This document shows positions 1 to 8,574 of a stretch of DNA of 24,669 nt, in pieces. Each line of letters begins with the position of its first letter. Positions within the stretch are counted from its first letter, which is position 1. The DNA is from an uncultured Dorea sp. (GTDB taxonomy: Bacteria > Bacillota_A > Clostridia > Lachnospirales > Lachnospiraceae), in assembly GCA_910579015.1 (NCBI GenBank), contig CAJTRO010000054.1, forward strand, positions 1 to 24,669, read 5' to 3'. Below the pieces are notes generated by a model. That model ran no database searches and was not told the DNA's origin. It saw only the letters and a program-made list of their open reading frames with translations. The translations under genes and the position numbers were made by a program.

Positions 1-1785
1 GTCCCACGCACCGCCTGAATTGGACATGAAGATCGCAAGCATTACGCCCGTTACCAGCGCGCCTGCCAGAAGTCCGCCAAGAGAAGCCGGTCCCAGCAGA
101 AGTCCTACCGCCAGCGGAGATAACACCGCCATGATTCCAGGCACAAGCATCTCCTTAAGCGCCGCCGTGGTAGAGATCGCAACACAAGACTTGTAATCCG
201 GTTTCTCCGTTCCCTTCATGATACCCGGCTTCTCGCGGAACTGCCGTCTTACTTCCTCGATCATCTTATACGCCGCCTTAGATACGGATTCCATCGTCAT
301 GGCAGAGAACAAAAACGGCAGCATTCCGCCGATAAACAGACCGATGATCACCCGGCTGTCAAGCAGGTCAATGTTCTTAAGCTGAACGGCCTCCGCATAA
401 GATACGAACAGCGCCAGCGCCGTCAGGGCCGCAGAGCCGATGGCAAAGCCCTTGCCCATCGCCGCAGTCGTGTTGCCGACTGCATCCAGCTTGTCCGTAA
501 TCTTGCGGACACCGGAATCCAAGCCCGACATCTCCGCAATTCCTCCTGCATTGTCGGCGATCGGACCGTAAGCGTCTACCGCCACCGTGATCGCCGTCGT
601 TGACAGCATACCTACCGCCGCCAGTGCGATTCCGTAGAGCCCGCAGAACTGATACGCCACAAAGATACCCACACAGATCAGAAGGATCGGGATACCCGTA
701 GACTTCATGCCGACCGCAAGACCGCTGATGATGGTCGTCGCCGGTCCGGTCTCTGACTGCTCCGCAATCTCCTTGACCGATCTGTAGTCGCCGGATGTAT
801 AAACTTCCGTGATGATACCGATTAAAAGTCCCACGATCAGACCAGCAACAATAGCGATCGCCGCATTCATGCTGTTGAAAAGATACTGACTGAACGCAAA
901 CGCCGCGATAAGTACCAGTACGCTCGCCACATAGGAGCCCATCTTAAGCGCCTTGTGCGGATTCGCATTCTCATCACCCTTCACAAAGAAGGTTCCGAGG
1001 ATGGAGGCAACCAGCCCCAGCCCGGCGATCATAAGCGGATAGACCGCCCCTTCGATCTGATAGTACACGATCCCGAGCGTCAGCGCCGAAATCAGCGCCC
1101 CCACATAAGACTCGAACAGGTCAGCGCCCATTCCGGCCACGTCGCCTACGTTATCGCCCACGTTGTCAGCGATAACGGCCGGATTACGCGGATCGTCCTC
1201 CGGAATCCCTGCTTCAACCTTACCCACGAGGTCAGCGCCTACATCTGCCGCCTTCGTATAGATACCGCCGCCCACACGCGCAAAAAGTGCGATGGAGGAT
1301 GCTCCGAGGCTGAAGCCTGAGAGAACATCCACATTCCCCGTGATCAGGTAGATCGTGCTCACACCAAGAACACCAAGCCCGGCCACGCACATTCCCATAA
1401 CGGCTCCGCCGGAGAAGGCGATGGAAAGAGCCCTGTTCATACCGCTCTCTTTCGCCGCGTTCGCAGTCCTTACGTTCGCCTTCGTTGCCACACTCATTCC
1501 GAAGTATCCTGCGAGTGTGGAGAATACTGCTCCCACTACAAAGCAGACCGCCGTTACCCAGTTACCAATCCCAAATCCGATCAGCAGGAACAATACCAGT
1601 ACAAAGAAAACCAGTATCTTGTACTCCGCCGTCAGGAAGGCCTGGGCGCCTTCACTGATTGATGATGCGATCTCCCGCATCCTTTCGGTCCCTGCACCCT
1701 GCTTGTTCACCTTTGCGGCCAGAAAGCCGGCAAAAATGAGTGCGGCAATCCCCAAGACAGGAACCACGTTCAAAAACATTTCCAT
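1..1785 (-). CDS. hppA: Membrane-bound ion-translocating pyrophosphatase, K+-dependent type (3' end beyond window)
   Basis: This integral membrane enzyme hydrolyses cytoplasmic pyrophosphate and uses the energy to pump H+ and/or Na+ out of the cell. The 595 visible residues begin MEMFLNVVPVLGIAALIF and form many hydrophobic helices; the family is usually about 690 residues, so roughly the last 100 lie off the window. The catalytic loop is intact (GADLVGKVEAGIPEDDPRNP followed by DNVGDNVGDVAGMGADLFESY), as is a later acidic loop (AVDAYGPIADNAGG). The diagnostic GNTTAA segment has alanine where K+-independent enzymes carry lysine, which predicts the K+-dependent subfamily, the one that includes Na+ pumps. 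The start follows AGGAGG at a good distance. It is transcribed alone, with a terminator just upstream (1979-2010) and a promoter candidate at 1903-1931. H+ versus Na+ specificity cannot be settled here. Confidence 0.96.
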   Translation of the reverse strand, partial: MEMFLNVVPVLGIAALIFAGFLAAKVNKQGAGTERMREIASSISEGAQAFLTAEYKILVFFVLVLFLLIGFGIGNWVTAVCFVVGAVFSTLAGYFGMSVATKANVRTANAAKESGMNRALSIAFSGGAVMGMCVAGLGVLGVSTIYLITGNVDVLSGFSLGASSIALFARVGGGIYTKAADVGADLVGKVEAGIPEDDPRNPAVIADNVGDNVGDVAGMGADLFESYVGALISALTLGIVYYQIEGAVYPLMIAGLGLVASILGTFFVKGDENANPHKALKMGSYVASVLVLIAAFAFSQYLFNSMNAAIAIVAGLIVGLLIGIITEVYTSGDYRSVKEIAEQSETGPATTIISGLAVGMKSTGIPILLICVGIFVAYQFCGLYGIALAAVGMLSTTAITVAVDAYGPIADNAGGIAEMSGLDSGVRKITDKLDAVGNTTAAMGKGFAIGSAALTALALFVSYAEAVQLKNIDLLDSRVIIGLFIGGMLPFLFSAMTMESVSKAAYKMIEEVRRQFREKPGIMKGTEKPDYKSCVAISTTAALKEMLVPGIMAVLSPLAVGLLLGPASLGGLLAGALVTGVMLAIFMSNSGGAWD

Positions 1786-1902
1786 AAAAATAAACCTCCT
1801 ATATAAAACTTGTTACTTTTATATTATCACAAAAAAAAATAATGTATATAGTTTTTTCAGATTTTCATCCCTTTTTAGCGACTTTGTTAAAACATTAACT
1901 TT

Positions 1903-1931
1903 TTTATATGTTAAATTTCTGTCATTCACAA
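1903..1931 (-). promoter_or_regulatory. Candidate sigma-A promoter of hppA
   Basis: Read on the minus strand, TTGTGA (1926-1931) and TATAAA (1903-1908) are separated by exactly 17 bases. A leader of about 110 A/T-rich bases would follow before hppA. The A/T richness makes chance matches likely, so support is moderate. Confidence 0.45.
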
Positions 1932-1978
1932 AAATAAAACGTCTTGTTATTGCACACTACCTACAAACTATATGCTCG

Positions 1979-2010
1979 AAAAAAGAGAAGCCAATCTATC
2001 TTGACTTCTC
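1979..2010 (-). terminator. Intrinsic terminator of the acyl-CoA dehydratase activase gene
   Basis: On the minus strand an 8-bp stem (GAGAAGTC/GGCTTCTC with one G-U pair) encloses a 10-nt loop and is followed directly by six T. The stem starts inside the last codons of the activase gene, and the loop contains its TAG stop. It separates that gene from hppA. Confidence 0.8.
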
Positions 2011-2757
2011 CTCTGCAAGCAGCGACGCCCCAAGCGCCCCCGCATATCTGCCCCGTTCGGTCGGTTCCACCTTCTGCCCGATCTTCTCAGACAGTATCTT
2101 CGTAAAATACCGGCTGTGGCTTAACCCTCCTGTCAGGATAATCCTGCCGGACAGGTTCTTCCTCTGGCTTAGCTGCGCAACCTTTGCGGCAACGGAATCT
2201 ACCACGCCCGCCGCGATATCTTCTCGTTTTCTGCCTTCTCCGATGTAATTGATCACCTCGGATTCCGCAAACACCGTACATAAGGAGCTGATCGGAAGCA
2301 CCGTTCCCGCGTCCGCCATGTCAAACAGCTCATTAAGCGCGACGCCCAGCCGGTTTGCCATGATCTCAAGGAACTTCCCCGTTCCGGCGGAGCATTTATC
2401 ATTCATAAGGAAATCCTGCACCATGCCGTTCTCCACCAGGATCACCTTCGTATCCTGACCACCCACGTCGATAATAGAGCAGTTGTCTCCCGCCATCTCT
2501 CTGCCGCCTCTCGCGTGGCAGGTGATCTCTGTGATCACATAATCTGCAAAATCCACCGCCACCCGGCCGTATCCTGTCGCCACTACCTTCGTATCGTCCG
2601 ACAGAACGTCGATACCGTTCTCCAACAGCTTTTCCCTGATTGTCTGAGTTGTCTCCTTACTGCTCCAACCCGTCGGCAGAACAAATTCTATCTCCTTCTT
2701 TCCTCTTGCAGCCACCTTGGATGCAGTCGAACCAATATCAATCCCTACATAATCCAT
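1996..2757 (-). CDS. Acyl-CoA dehydratase activase (BadF/BadG/BcrA/BcrD ATPase family, HgdC-like)
   Basis: The product (253 aa) belongs to the ASKHA-fold ATPases that reductively activate 2-hydroxyacyl-CoA dehydratases and benzoyl-CoA-type reductases: a homodimer holds one [4Fe-4S] cluster and uses ATP hydrolysis to fire an electron into the dehydratase. The phosphate-1 motif is at the N-terminus (MDYVGIDIGSTASK), phosphate-2 is IIDVGGQDTK, and the two cluster cysteines lie in NDKCSAGTGKF and SSLCTVFAES, as in HgdC. ILTGGLSHS and GRYAGALGASLLA are the C-terminal nucleotide-binding motifs. Length matches the family (about 260). I chose this ATG because a GAGGT site precedes it and the protein then starts exactly at the conserved motif; an in-frame upstream extension to 2850 has no family features. 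No dehydratase subunits lie in the window, so this is an orphan activator with unknown partner. Confidence 0.92.
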   Translation of the reverse strand: MDYVGIDIGSTASKVAARGKKEIEFVLPTGWSSKETTQTIREKLLENGIDVLSDDTKVVATGYGRVAVDFADYVITEITCHARGGREMAGDNCSIIDVGGQDTKVILVENGMVQDFLMNDKCSAGTGKFLEIMANRLGVALNELFDMADAGTVLPISSLCTVFAESEVINYIGEGRKREDIAAGVVDSVAAKVAQLSQRKNLSGRIILTGGLSHSRYFTKILSEKIGQKVEPTERGRYAGALGASLLAEEKSR

Positions 2758-2888
2758 ATCCCTTACCTCAACCTTAAAATTTAAAGACCTGTGTAAGATA
2801 TACCGTAACACTTTTGATCTTTGGGGGCAATGGATTCCCGGCAGAAACACTATTGTTTTTTCTGATAAATATTATCGATTTATTGATA

Positions 2889-5081
2889 TCATCTATCGAT
2901 CACAGACGCCAGCATCTCAAACAGCTCATCTACATCAAACGGCTTCGCCAGATGTCCGTTCATCCCGGCGTCCAGTGCGGCCTGCTTATCTTCCTCGAAT
3001 GCATTCGCCGTCATTGCAACGATCGGGACAGCCGCCAGACGTTCATCCTCCAAAGCGCGGATTGCCCTTGACGCCTCGTATCCGTCCATCACAGGCATCT
3101 GGATATCCATAAGTACAAGATCGTAATACCCCGGAACAGACGCGCGCACTTTCTCCACAGCAATAGAGCCGTCCTGCGCCTCCTCCGTCTTAAAACCGGA
3201 TTCTTCCAGAACCTCCACCGCAATCTCCCGGTTCAATTCGTTGTCTTCCACCACAAGAATCCTTTTTCCCGTGAAATCCACAGACTCTGCTTCCGGTTCC
3301 GTCACCGGCTCCATAAATTCTATGTATTCCTGATGGCTCTGTTTTTCTTGCAGCCTAAGCTCCACTGTAACGATAAATTCCGTCCCCTTGCCCGGCTCCG
3401 TCACTACATCTATCGTCCCGTCCATCAGATCCACGATATTCTTAGTGATAGACATTCCAAGCCCCGTCCCCTGTATACCGCTTACCGTAGAGGTCCGCTC
3501 CCGCTCAAACGGCACGAATACCTTCCTTGCGAATTCCGGCGCCATGCCGATACCCGTATCCTTGATCCGGATGACATACGTGCCGCGGCCGTTCACGACA
3601 CCCTTCTGGCTGATCCGGACAGATATCTCTCCGCCCTTCGGCGTAAACTTGACTGCATTTCCCAGAAAATTCAAAAACATCTGGTTCATCCGCAGCTTGT
3701 CACAATAGACATCTCCGTCCGTAACCTCCCCGGCATCAAAGACAAGATTCAGTTCCTTTTCCTCCGCCTGACCATAGATCATTCCGTACAATTCCTTAAG
3801 CATCTCGAACAGATTGCACTCGGCCTCCTCAAGATGTATCTTCCCGCTCTCGATACGGCTCATCTCCAGTACATCGTTGATCAGCGCCAGCAGGTGATTG
3901 CCCGAAGAGAGTATCTTCACCAGATAATCCCTCGTCTTCTCCGTATCCTCCACATTCTTGACTGCCAGGTTGGCAAACCCGATGATCGCATTCATCGGTG
4001 TACGGATATCATGGGACATATTAGAAAGGAAAGCGCTCTTTGCTTTACTTCCCTCCTCTGCCTGTATCTTCTCGAAATGAAGGCTGTCATTCTTCTTATG
4101 CATGGAGAGGTAGACCACGAACAGAACGCCTACCACCATCAGGACTAAAAGCAGCTGAATCCCGCTGTTCCTCGCCAGCGTTGTGCGGATGATATCTACA
4201 TTTCCACTGACCAGACTGTAGTGGAGCGTCGTCGTGATGGACCAGTCTGTGCCCTGGATCGGCATATAATAGGTGAAATGCTGCAACCCCATGAGTTCAT
4301 AGACCGCCATCCCTTCCCTTCCATGCTTCACGGCCTCCTGCCATTGCACGAAGGTCGTATCATCCTCAAAATACGCCTCCTCCTCCAATGCGGTAAACAG
4401 ATTCGTATTCGGCGCCAGATGGGTGTGGGGCATCCGGATCACATAGCTTCCATCCGGTTTCACAACATTGCTGAAGGAATGCCCGTCATTCTTGTCCAGA
4501 GACATCTTGTCAATCACCGTCTCCGTATCTATCCCCACCGTCGCGGCCGCCAGCTGGCGTCCCTCTGTCTGATACCCTTCAAGCGGTATGCTTACCAGCA
4601 CCAGATCGCCCTCTCCCATGCTCTTATTGAAGGACACATACGGCTCCGTAAAGCCACCCTCCGGAAACCTGTGCTCAAAAACGCCGGGATAGACAGAGCT
4701 CTCCGTATATATCGTCCCCTCCTCGTCAACCAGCGCAAAGAAATCAAAACCGTTGATCTCCTCCATATGGGCGATATATTTCTGCATGGCCTCCTGGGTT
4801 GAAACATCCGTCTCGCCAAGCAGATGAACTGCTGTCTTTAGCTGCTGCGTCTGATTATCGAGTGTATTCGTAAACTTTTTCGTCTGCTGTGCGGTAAGCT
4901 CCTCCAGATACAGCTTACTGACATTGTAAACCGACGCTTCCGTCGTAGTCTGGGAGCTCTTAAGCAGCCACCAGGTGGATAAGACCACCACGATAATCAA
5001 GATTCCAATTACCATCAGAAACCACAGACCTGCTCCCTTTTTTGTAACTGTTTGCTTTTTTTCCTCGAATCCGTATATCAT
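2889..5081 (-). CDS. Membrane hybrid sensor histidine kinase with C-terminal receiver domain
   Basis: A 730-aa two-component hybrid kinase. The order is: short cytoplasmic tail, TM1 (about 18-40), an extracellular sensor of about 270 residues (Cache-like in layout, with LVDEEGTIYTESSV and VKPDGSYVIR), TM2 (about 315-335, IQLLLVLMVVGVLFVVYLSM), then the HisKA H-box FLSNMSHDIRTPMNAIIGF with the phospho-accepting His. The HATPase core follows (N box NFLGNAVKFTPKGG, G1 IKDTGIGM, G2 GIQGTGLGMSI), then a receiver domain (LVVEDNELNREI, phospho-Asp in LVLMDIQMPVMDGYEA, Lys in GHLAKPFD). No Hpt or output domain is present, so the phosphate must pass to another protein or the receiver must act as an internal brake. 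It lies 25 bp after truA and may be co-transcribed with it. The start is uncertain: the chosen ATG has GGAAG 10 nt ahead, and in-frame upstream codons would overlap truA. Ligand unknown. Confidence 0.93.
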   Translation of the reverse strand: MIYGFEEKKQTVTKKGAGLWFLMVIGILIIVVVLSTWWLLKSSQTTTEASVYNVSKLYLEELTAQQTKKFTNTLDNQTQQLKTAVHLLGETDVSTQEAMQKYIAHMEEINGFDFFALVDEEGTIYTESSVYPGVFEHRFPEGGFTEPYVSFNKSMGEGDLVLVSIPLEGYQTEGRQLAAATVGIDTETVIDKMSLDKNDGHSFSNVVKPDGSYVIRMPHTHLAPNTNLFTALEEEAYFEDDTTFVQWQEAVKHGREGMAVYELMGLQHFTYYMPIQGTDWSITTTLHYSLVSGNVDIIRTTLARNSGIQLLLVLMVVGVLFVVYLSMHKKNDSLHFEKIQAEEGSKAKSAFLSNMSHDIRTPMNAIIGFANLAVKNVEDTEKTRDYLVKILSSGNHLLALINDVLEMSRIESGKIHLEEAECNLFEMLKELYGMIYGQAEEKELNLVFDAGEVTDGDVYCDKLRMNQMFLNFLGNAVKFTPKGGEISVRISQKGVVNGRGTYVIRIKDTGIGMAPEFARKVFVPFERERTSTVSGIQGTGLGMSITKNIVDLMDGTIDVVTEPGKGTEFIVTVELRLQEKQSHQEYIEFMEPVTEPEAESVDFTGKRILVVEDNELNREIAVEVLEESGFKTEEAQDGSIAVEKVRASVPGYYDLVLMDIQMPVMDGYEASRAIRALEDERLAAVPIVAMTANAFEEDKQAALDAGMNGHLAKPFDVDELFEMLASVIDR

Positions 5082-5106
5082 AGCTGTCCAATCTTCCACT
5101 CCTTTC

Positions 5107-5883
5107 TTACCTGCGATGCACTTCAGAAGATTGCATATTCTGCGCGCCATATCTGATCTCCACCAGCACCAGTCCCTCCGGCGGAGCTGTCACGCCTGCC
5201 TCCGTGCGTTCCCTCGCTTCCAGGATCTCCTTCACCTTCTCCGGCGTATAGAAGCCGCGGCCTGCACGGATCAGTGTACCTGCTATGATACGCACCATAT
5301 TATACAAGAATCCACTGCCCGTGATCCGAATCGTAATGTCCCGGCCTGACTGCCGGATCTCAAGCTCCTCCACCTTACGCACGGTGCTCTCCACGTTCGT
5401 CCTGACATTGCAGAAGCTGGCAAAATCATGCTCTCCGGTCAGATATGCCGCCCCCTGCCTCATCTGCTCCACATCCAGCGGAAATGACACGAAGGTACTG
5501 TATCTTCGCTTCAGCGGATCCATAACAGGCGCATTATAGATATGGTATTCATATGTCTTTCTCACATCATGCTGATAGCGCGGATGCCAGTCCTCTGGCA
5601 CTTCATCCGATCTTACGATGACGATATCCTCCGGAAGCTTCTGGTTCAGTGCATATGCCATCCGCTCTGGCGGAATCGGCGACTCTGTATCGAACACCGC
5701 CACATTCCCCCTGGCATGAACGCCGGAGTCCGTGCGGCTCGCCCCGATGACATGGATATCCTCGCCGGTCAGCTTCTTTAGTTTTTCATTCAGGACCTCT
5801 TCGATGGTCATACCGTTAGGCTGGATCTGCCAGCCGCAGTAATCCGTCCCATCATAAGCGACTATCATTCTTATCCGTCTCAT
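5107..5883 (-). CDS. truA: tRNA pseudouridine(38-40) synthase TruA
   Basis: TruA isomerises uridines 38, 39 and 40 in the anticodon arm of tRNAs. The 258-aa protein begins MRRIRMIVAYDGTDYCGWQ, with the family's YDGTxYxGWQ start, and has the catalytic aspartate in ASRTDSGVHARGNVAVF. The C-terminal half holds FLYNMVRIIAGTLIRAGRG, typical of the second domain. Length is normal (about 245-270). It begins 18 bp after the ecfT stop, reproducing the widespread Firmicutes order ecfA1-ecfA2-ecfT-truA, so it is very likely the fourth gene of that operon. In many relatives ribosomal genes rplM-rpsI come next; here a sensor kinase does. Confidence 0.97.
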   Translation of the reverse strand: MRRIRMIVAYDGTDYCGWQIQPNGMTIEEVLNEKLKKLTGEDIHVIGASRTDSGVHARGNVAVFDTESPIPPERMAYALNQKLPEDIVIVRSDEVPEDWHPRYQHDVRKTYEYHIYNAPVMDPLKRRYSTFVSFPLDVEQMRQGAAYLTGEHDFASFCNVRTNVESTVRKVEELEIRQSGRDITIRITGSGFLYNMVRIIAGTLIRAGRGFYTPEKVKEILEARERTEAGVTAPPEGLVLVEIRYGAQNMQSSEVHRR

Positions 5884-5901
5884 TATATTATATACCTTCT
5901 A

Positions 5902-6726
5902 CTAGAATATCCACACATGCAGCGGCACATTTCTCCCTATTACGACTACCAGGACTACATACACTGCCATCGTAAGATACGCCAGAAAATCCCGGCTCCT
6001 GTAACGCAGGGGCTTCATCTTCGTCCTGCCTTCTCCGCCCCGGTAACACCTTGCCTCCATCGCCATCGCAAGATCATTGGCACGCCGGAACGCAGACACG
6101 AACAGCGGTACAAGGATCGGGATCATGCTCTTCGCCCTCTGTATCATATTGCCGCTCTCGAAATCCGCGCCTCTGGCAATCTGCGCCTTCATGATCTTGT
6201 CTGTCTCCTCCAGGAGAATCGGGATAAACCGGAGTGCAATGGACATCATCATCGCCACCTCATGCACCGGCACGCGCACCTTATTAAGCGGATACAGGAG
6301 CGCCTCTATCCCGTCCGTCAGCTCATTGGGCGTCGTGGTAAATGTCATAAGCGAAGAACCGATGATCAGATAGATCAGCCTCACCGCCATATAGACCGCC
6401 GTAACAAGCCCTCCCTCCGTGATCGTGAAGATCCACGCATGGAACAGTACCTCCCCGCTTCTAGTCAGAAACAGGTTAAACAGGACCGTGATCATCAACA
6501 GCATGATGACCGGCTTAAGTCCTCTCACGATAAATGAAAACGGCACTCTTGACACCCCGATCACCCCGATCAGAAACAGGGTTGCGATCAGATACCCGGA
6601 TATGCTCTTAAACAAAAACAATGAGATCAGATATAAGAGCGTAGACACAAGCTTCACCCGCGGATCGAGCCTGTGCACAATACTTTTTGCCGGATAATAT
6701 TGTCCTATGGTTATATCTCGTATCAT
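5902..6726 (-). CDS. ecfT: Energy-coupling factor transporter transmembrane protein EcfT
   Basis: EcfT is the transmembrane scaffold of ECF-type vitamin/cofactor importers, linking the two ATPases to interchangeable substrate-binding S proteins. The 274-aa product opens with MIRDITIGQYYPAKSIVHRL and DPRVKL, the usual EcfT N-terminus, followed by several TM helices. The cytoplasmic coupling helices carry the family's Ala-Arg-Gly type motifs (AQIARGADFESG and AMEARCYRGGEGRT). I placed the start at this ATG because GGAG lies 9 nt upstream; an ATG 15 bp earlier lacks a ribosome site. It sits 40 bp after ecfA2 and 18 bp before truA. No S-component gene is in the window, as expected for group II systems with unlinked S proteins. 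Confidence 0.96.
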   Translation of the reverse strand: MIRDITIGQYYPAKSIVHRLDPRVKLVSTLLYLISLFLFKSISGYLIATLFLIGVIGVSRVPFSFIVRGLKPVIMLLMITVLFNLFLTRSGEVLFHAWIFTITEGGLVTAVYMAVRLIYLIIGSSLMTFTTTPNELTDGIEALLYPLNKVRVPVHEVAMMMSIALRFIPILLEETDKIMKAQIARGADFESGNMIQRAKSMIPILVPLFVSAFRRANDLAMAMEARCYRGGEGRTKMKPLRYRSRDFLAYLTMAVYVVLVVVIGRNVPLHVWIF

Positions 6727-6766
6727 TTTTGTCTTCTCCATCTATATTCAATGCTTAATTCACTTC

Positions 6767-7621
6767 TTACCGCAATAAGCTTACCGCCCTCACGATCTCA
6801 TCCGCGGCCTCAGAGACCGTTGTAACATCAGACCGGACTTTCAGGCCGCGCTCTGCAAGATCATGCATGATATAGGTCACCTGCGGCGCCGCAAGTCCCA
6901 CAGCTTCCAACTCCCGGTAATGCTCGAACACCTTCTTCGGTTCGTCATTATACATGACCGTTCCCTTGTTCATCACGATCAGCCGGTCCGCATACCTCGC
7001 AATATCCTCCATACTGTGGGATACCAGAATCACCGTCAGATTACTCTCCTTGTGGAGAAATGCAATCTGGTCGAGGATATCGTCCCGTCCCTTCGGATCA
7101 AGCCCCGCCGTAGGCTCGTCAAGCACCAGGACCTTCGGCCGCATCGCCAGCACGCCTGCGATCGCCACGCGGCGCTTCTGCCCGCCTGACAATTCAAAAG
7201 GAGACACCTTATAATACTTCTCCTTAAGCCCCACCAGACGCAGGGCTTCGAGGGCACGCGCTTCACACTCCTCCTGGGATAATCCCTGGTTCTTAGGCCC
7301 AAAGCATACGTCCGTCATAACATCGATCTCGAAAAGCTGATGCTCCGGATACTGGAAGACAAGCCCTACCTCATTGCGCAGCTCCTTCATGCGATAGCCT
7401 TCCTGGTAAATATTCTCTCCATTATAGTAAAGCTCCCCGCTCGTCGCGCGGATCAGTCCGTTCAAATGCTGGATCAGCGTAGATTTCCCGGAACCTGTAT
7501 GGCCGATGATACCCACAAACTCCCCGTTCAAGATCTCAAGGCAGATGTCTCTTAACGCCTTCTTCTCATATGCCGTTCCCTGGCTGTACACATAATTCAG
7601 ATGTTCTAACTTAATTGACAT
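6767..7621 (-). CDS. ecfA2: Energy-coupling factor transporter ATPase EcfA2
   Basis: This is one of the two ABC ATPases that power the shared ECF vitamin-import module. The 284-aa protein has Walker A GHTGSGKST, Q-loop VFQYPEHQLFE, signature LSGGQKRRVAIAG, Walker B VLVLDEPTAGLDP and the switch His in VSHSMED. The YPEHQLF Q-loop and the AGLDP D-loop are typical of the A2 subunit (often annotated CbiO2). Its start overlaps the end of ecfA1 by 16 bp, implying translational coupling and stoichiometric synthesis of the heterodimer. Confidence 0.97.
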   Translation of the reverse strand: MSIKLEHLNYVYSQGTAYEKKALRDICLEILNGEFVGIIGHTGSGKSTLIQHLNGLIRATSGELYYNGENIYQEGYRMKELRNEVGLVFQYPEHQLFEIDVMTDVCFGPKNQGLSQEECEARALEALRLVGLKEKYYKVSPFELSGGQKRRVAIAGVLAMRPKVLVLDEPTAGLDPKGRDDILDQIAFLHKESNLTVILVSHSMEDIARYADRLIVMNKGTVMYNDEPKKVFEHYRELEAVGLAAPQVTYIMHDLAERGLKVRSDVTTVSEAADEIVRAVSLLR

Positions 7622-8457
7622 AGCACTTCCACCAATTCTTCTTTTCTCAGGATGCCCGCCGGTATCTGAAGCCCCCGCTTCCTAAGTTCGTCCGCCAGCA
7701 GTGTTACCTGGGGAACATCAAGCCGATAGGACTTAAGCTCATCCACCCGGGAAAATATCTCCCCGGGCGTTCCTTCCATCACCACATGTCCATGATCCAT
7801 CACATAGATCTTATCTGCGTCGACAACTTCTTCCATATAATGTGTGATGAGGATGACCGTCACCTGCTTCTGCTCCCTTAACTTCTGAACCGTCTTAAGG
7901 ACCTCTTTTCGTCCCACCGGATCGAGCATCGCCGTGGGCTCATCCAGTACGATACACTTGGGCTCCATGGCCACCACGCCTGCAATGGCCACCCGCTGCT
8001 TCTGTCCGCCCGACAGCTTGTTGGGAGAATGATGGCGGTATTCGATCATGCCCACCGCTTTCAGGCTGTCCTCTACCCTCTGCCAGATCTCGTCTGTGGG
8101 AACGCCTAGGTTCTCCGGCCCGAAGCCCACATCCTCTTCCACTACCGTCCCGATGATCTGGTTGTCCGGGTTCTGAAACACCATTCCGGCTGACTGGCGC
8201 ACATTCCACAGCTCTTCCGGCTGACTGGTATTGCGTCCGTTCACCCACATCGTCCCCTCTGTCGGCACGAGTATGGCGTTGATGTGCTTCGCCAGCGTGG
8301 ACTTTCCAGAGCCGTTGTGGCCAAGGATCGCGATGAACTGGCCTTCCTTCACTTCGATATCCACCTCGTCGATGGCCCGGGATGTGCCGGTCACATTGCC
8401 TTCCTCGTCACGCTTCTCATATTCAAAAACCAGTTTCTCCGTCTGGACCATATCCAT
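7606..8457 (-). CDS. ecfA1: Energy-coupling factor transporter ATPase EcfA1
   Basis: First gene of the ECF module, encoding the second ATPase (283 aa). Motifs are Walker A GHNGSGKST, Q-loop VFQNPDNQIIGTVVEEDVGFGPEN, signature LSGGQKQRVAIAG, Walker B CIVLDEPTAMLDP and H-loop ITHYMEE. The NPDNQ Q-loop is characteristic of A1. The chosen ATG has GGGAGG 7 nt upstream; an ATG 15 bp earlier would overlap that ribosome site. A good sigma-A promoter (8517-8545) lies about 60 bp ahead, so the operon ecfA1-ecfA2-ecfT-truA probably starts there. Confidence 0.97.
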   Translation of the reverse strand: MDMVQTEKLVFEYEKRDEEGNVTGTSRAIDEVDIEVKEGQFIAILGHNGSGKSTLAKHINAILVPTEGTMWVNGRNTSQPEELWNVRQSAGMVFQNPDNQIIGTVVEEDVGFGPENLGVPTDEIWQRVEDSLKAVGMIEYRHHSPNKLSGGQKQRVAIAGVVAMEPKCIVLDEPTAMLDPVGRKEVLKTVQKLREQKQVTVILITHYMEEVVDADKIYVMDHGHVVMEGTPGEIFSRVDELKSYRLDVPQVTLLADELRKRGLQIPAGILRKEELVEVLCQLS

Positions 8458-8516
8458 AGGCGCGCCTCCCATCTAAGCTGTCTGATACAACACAGCCTTC
8501 TCTCTTACTATGAAAG

Positions 8517-8545
8517 ATTATAATTTATTATCACAGATTTTACAA
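8517..8545 (-). promoter_or_regulatory. Promoter of the ecfA1-ecfA2-ecfT-truA operon
   Basis: On the minus strand TTGTAA (8540-8545) and a perfect TATAAT (8517-8522) are spaced by 17 bases. Transcription would start near 8510, giving a leader of about 50 nt before the ecfA1 ribosome site. Confidence 0.7.
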
Positions 8546-8574
8546 GTGTCAGGCTTTTCTTTCAGAGCGCCGGA

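Noticed and set aside
955..2248. Long plus-strand open frames opposite hppA and its upstream region
   Set aside because: They are antisense shadows of a strongly recognised gene, lack ribosome sites and encode no recognisable domain.
3333..4802. Two plus-strand open frames (271 and 193 codons) opposite the sensor kinase
   Set aside because: The minus strand encodes clear HisKA, HATPase and receiver motifs here. The plus frames are rich in His/Arg/Leu as expected of shadows.
5917..6537. 206-codon plus-strand frame opposite ecfT
   Set aside because: ecfT is certain on the other strand; composition (His/Arg-rich) is that of an antisense shadow.
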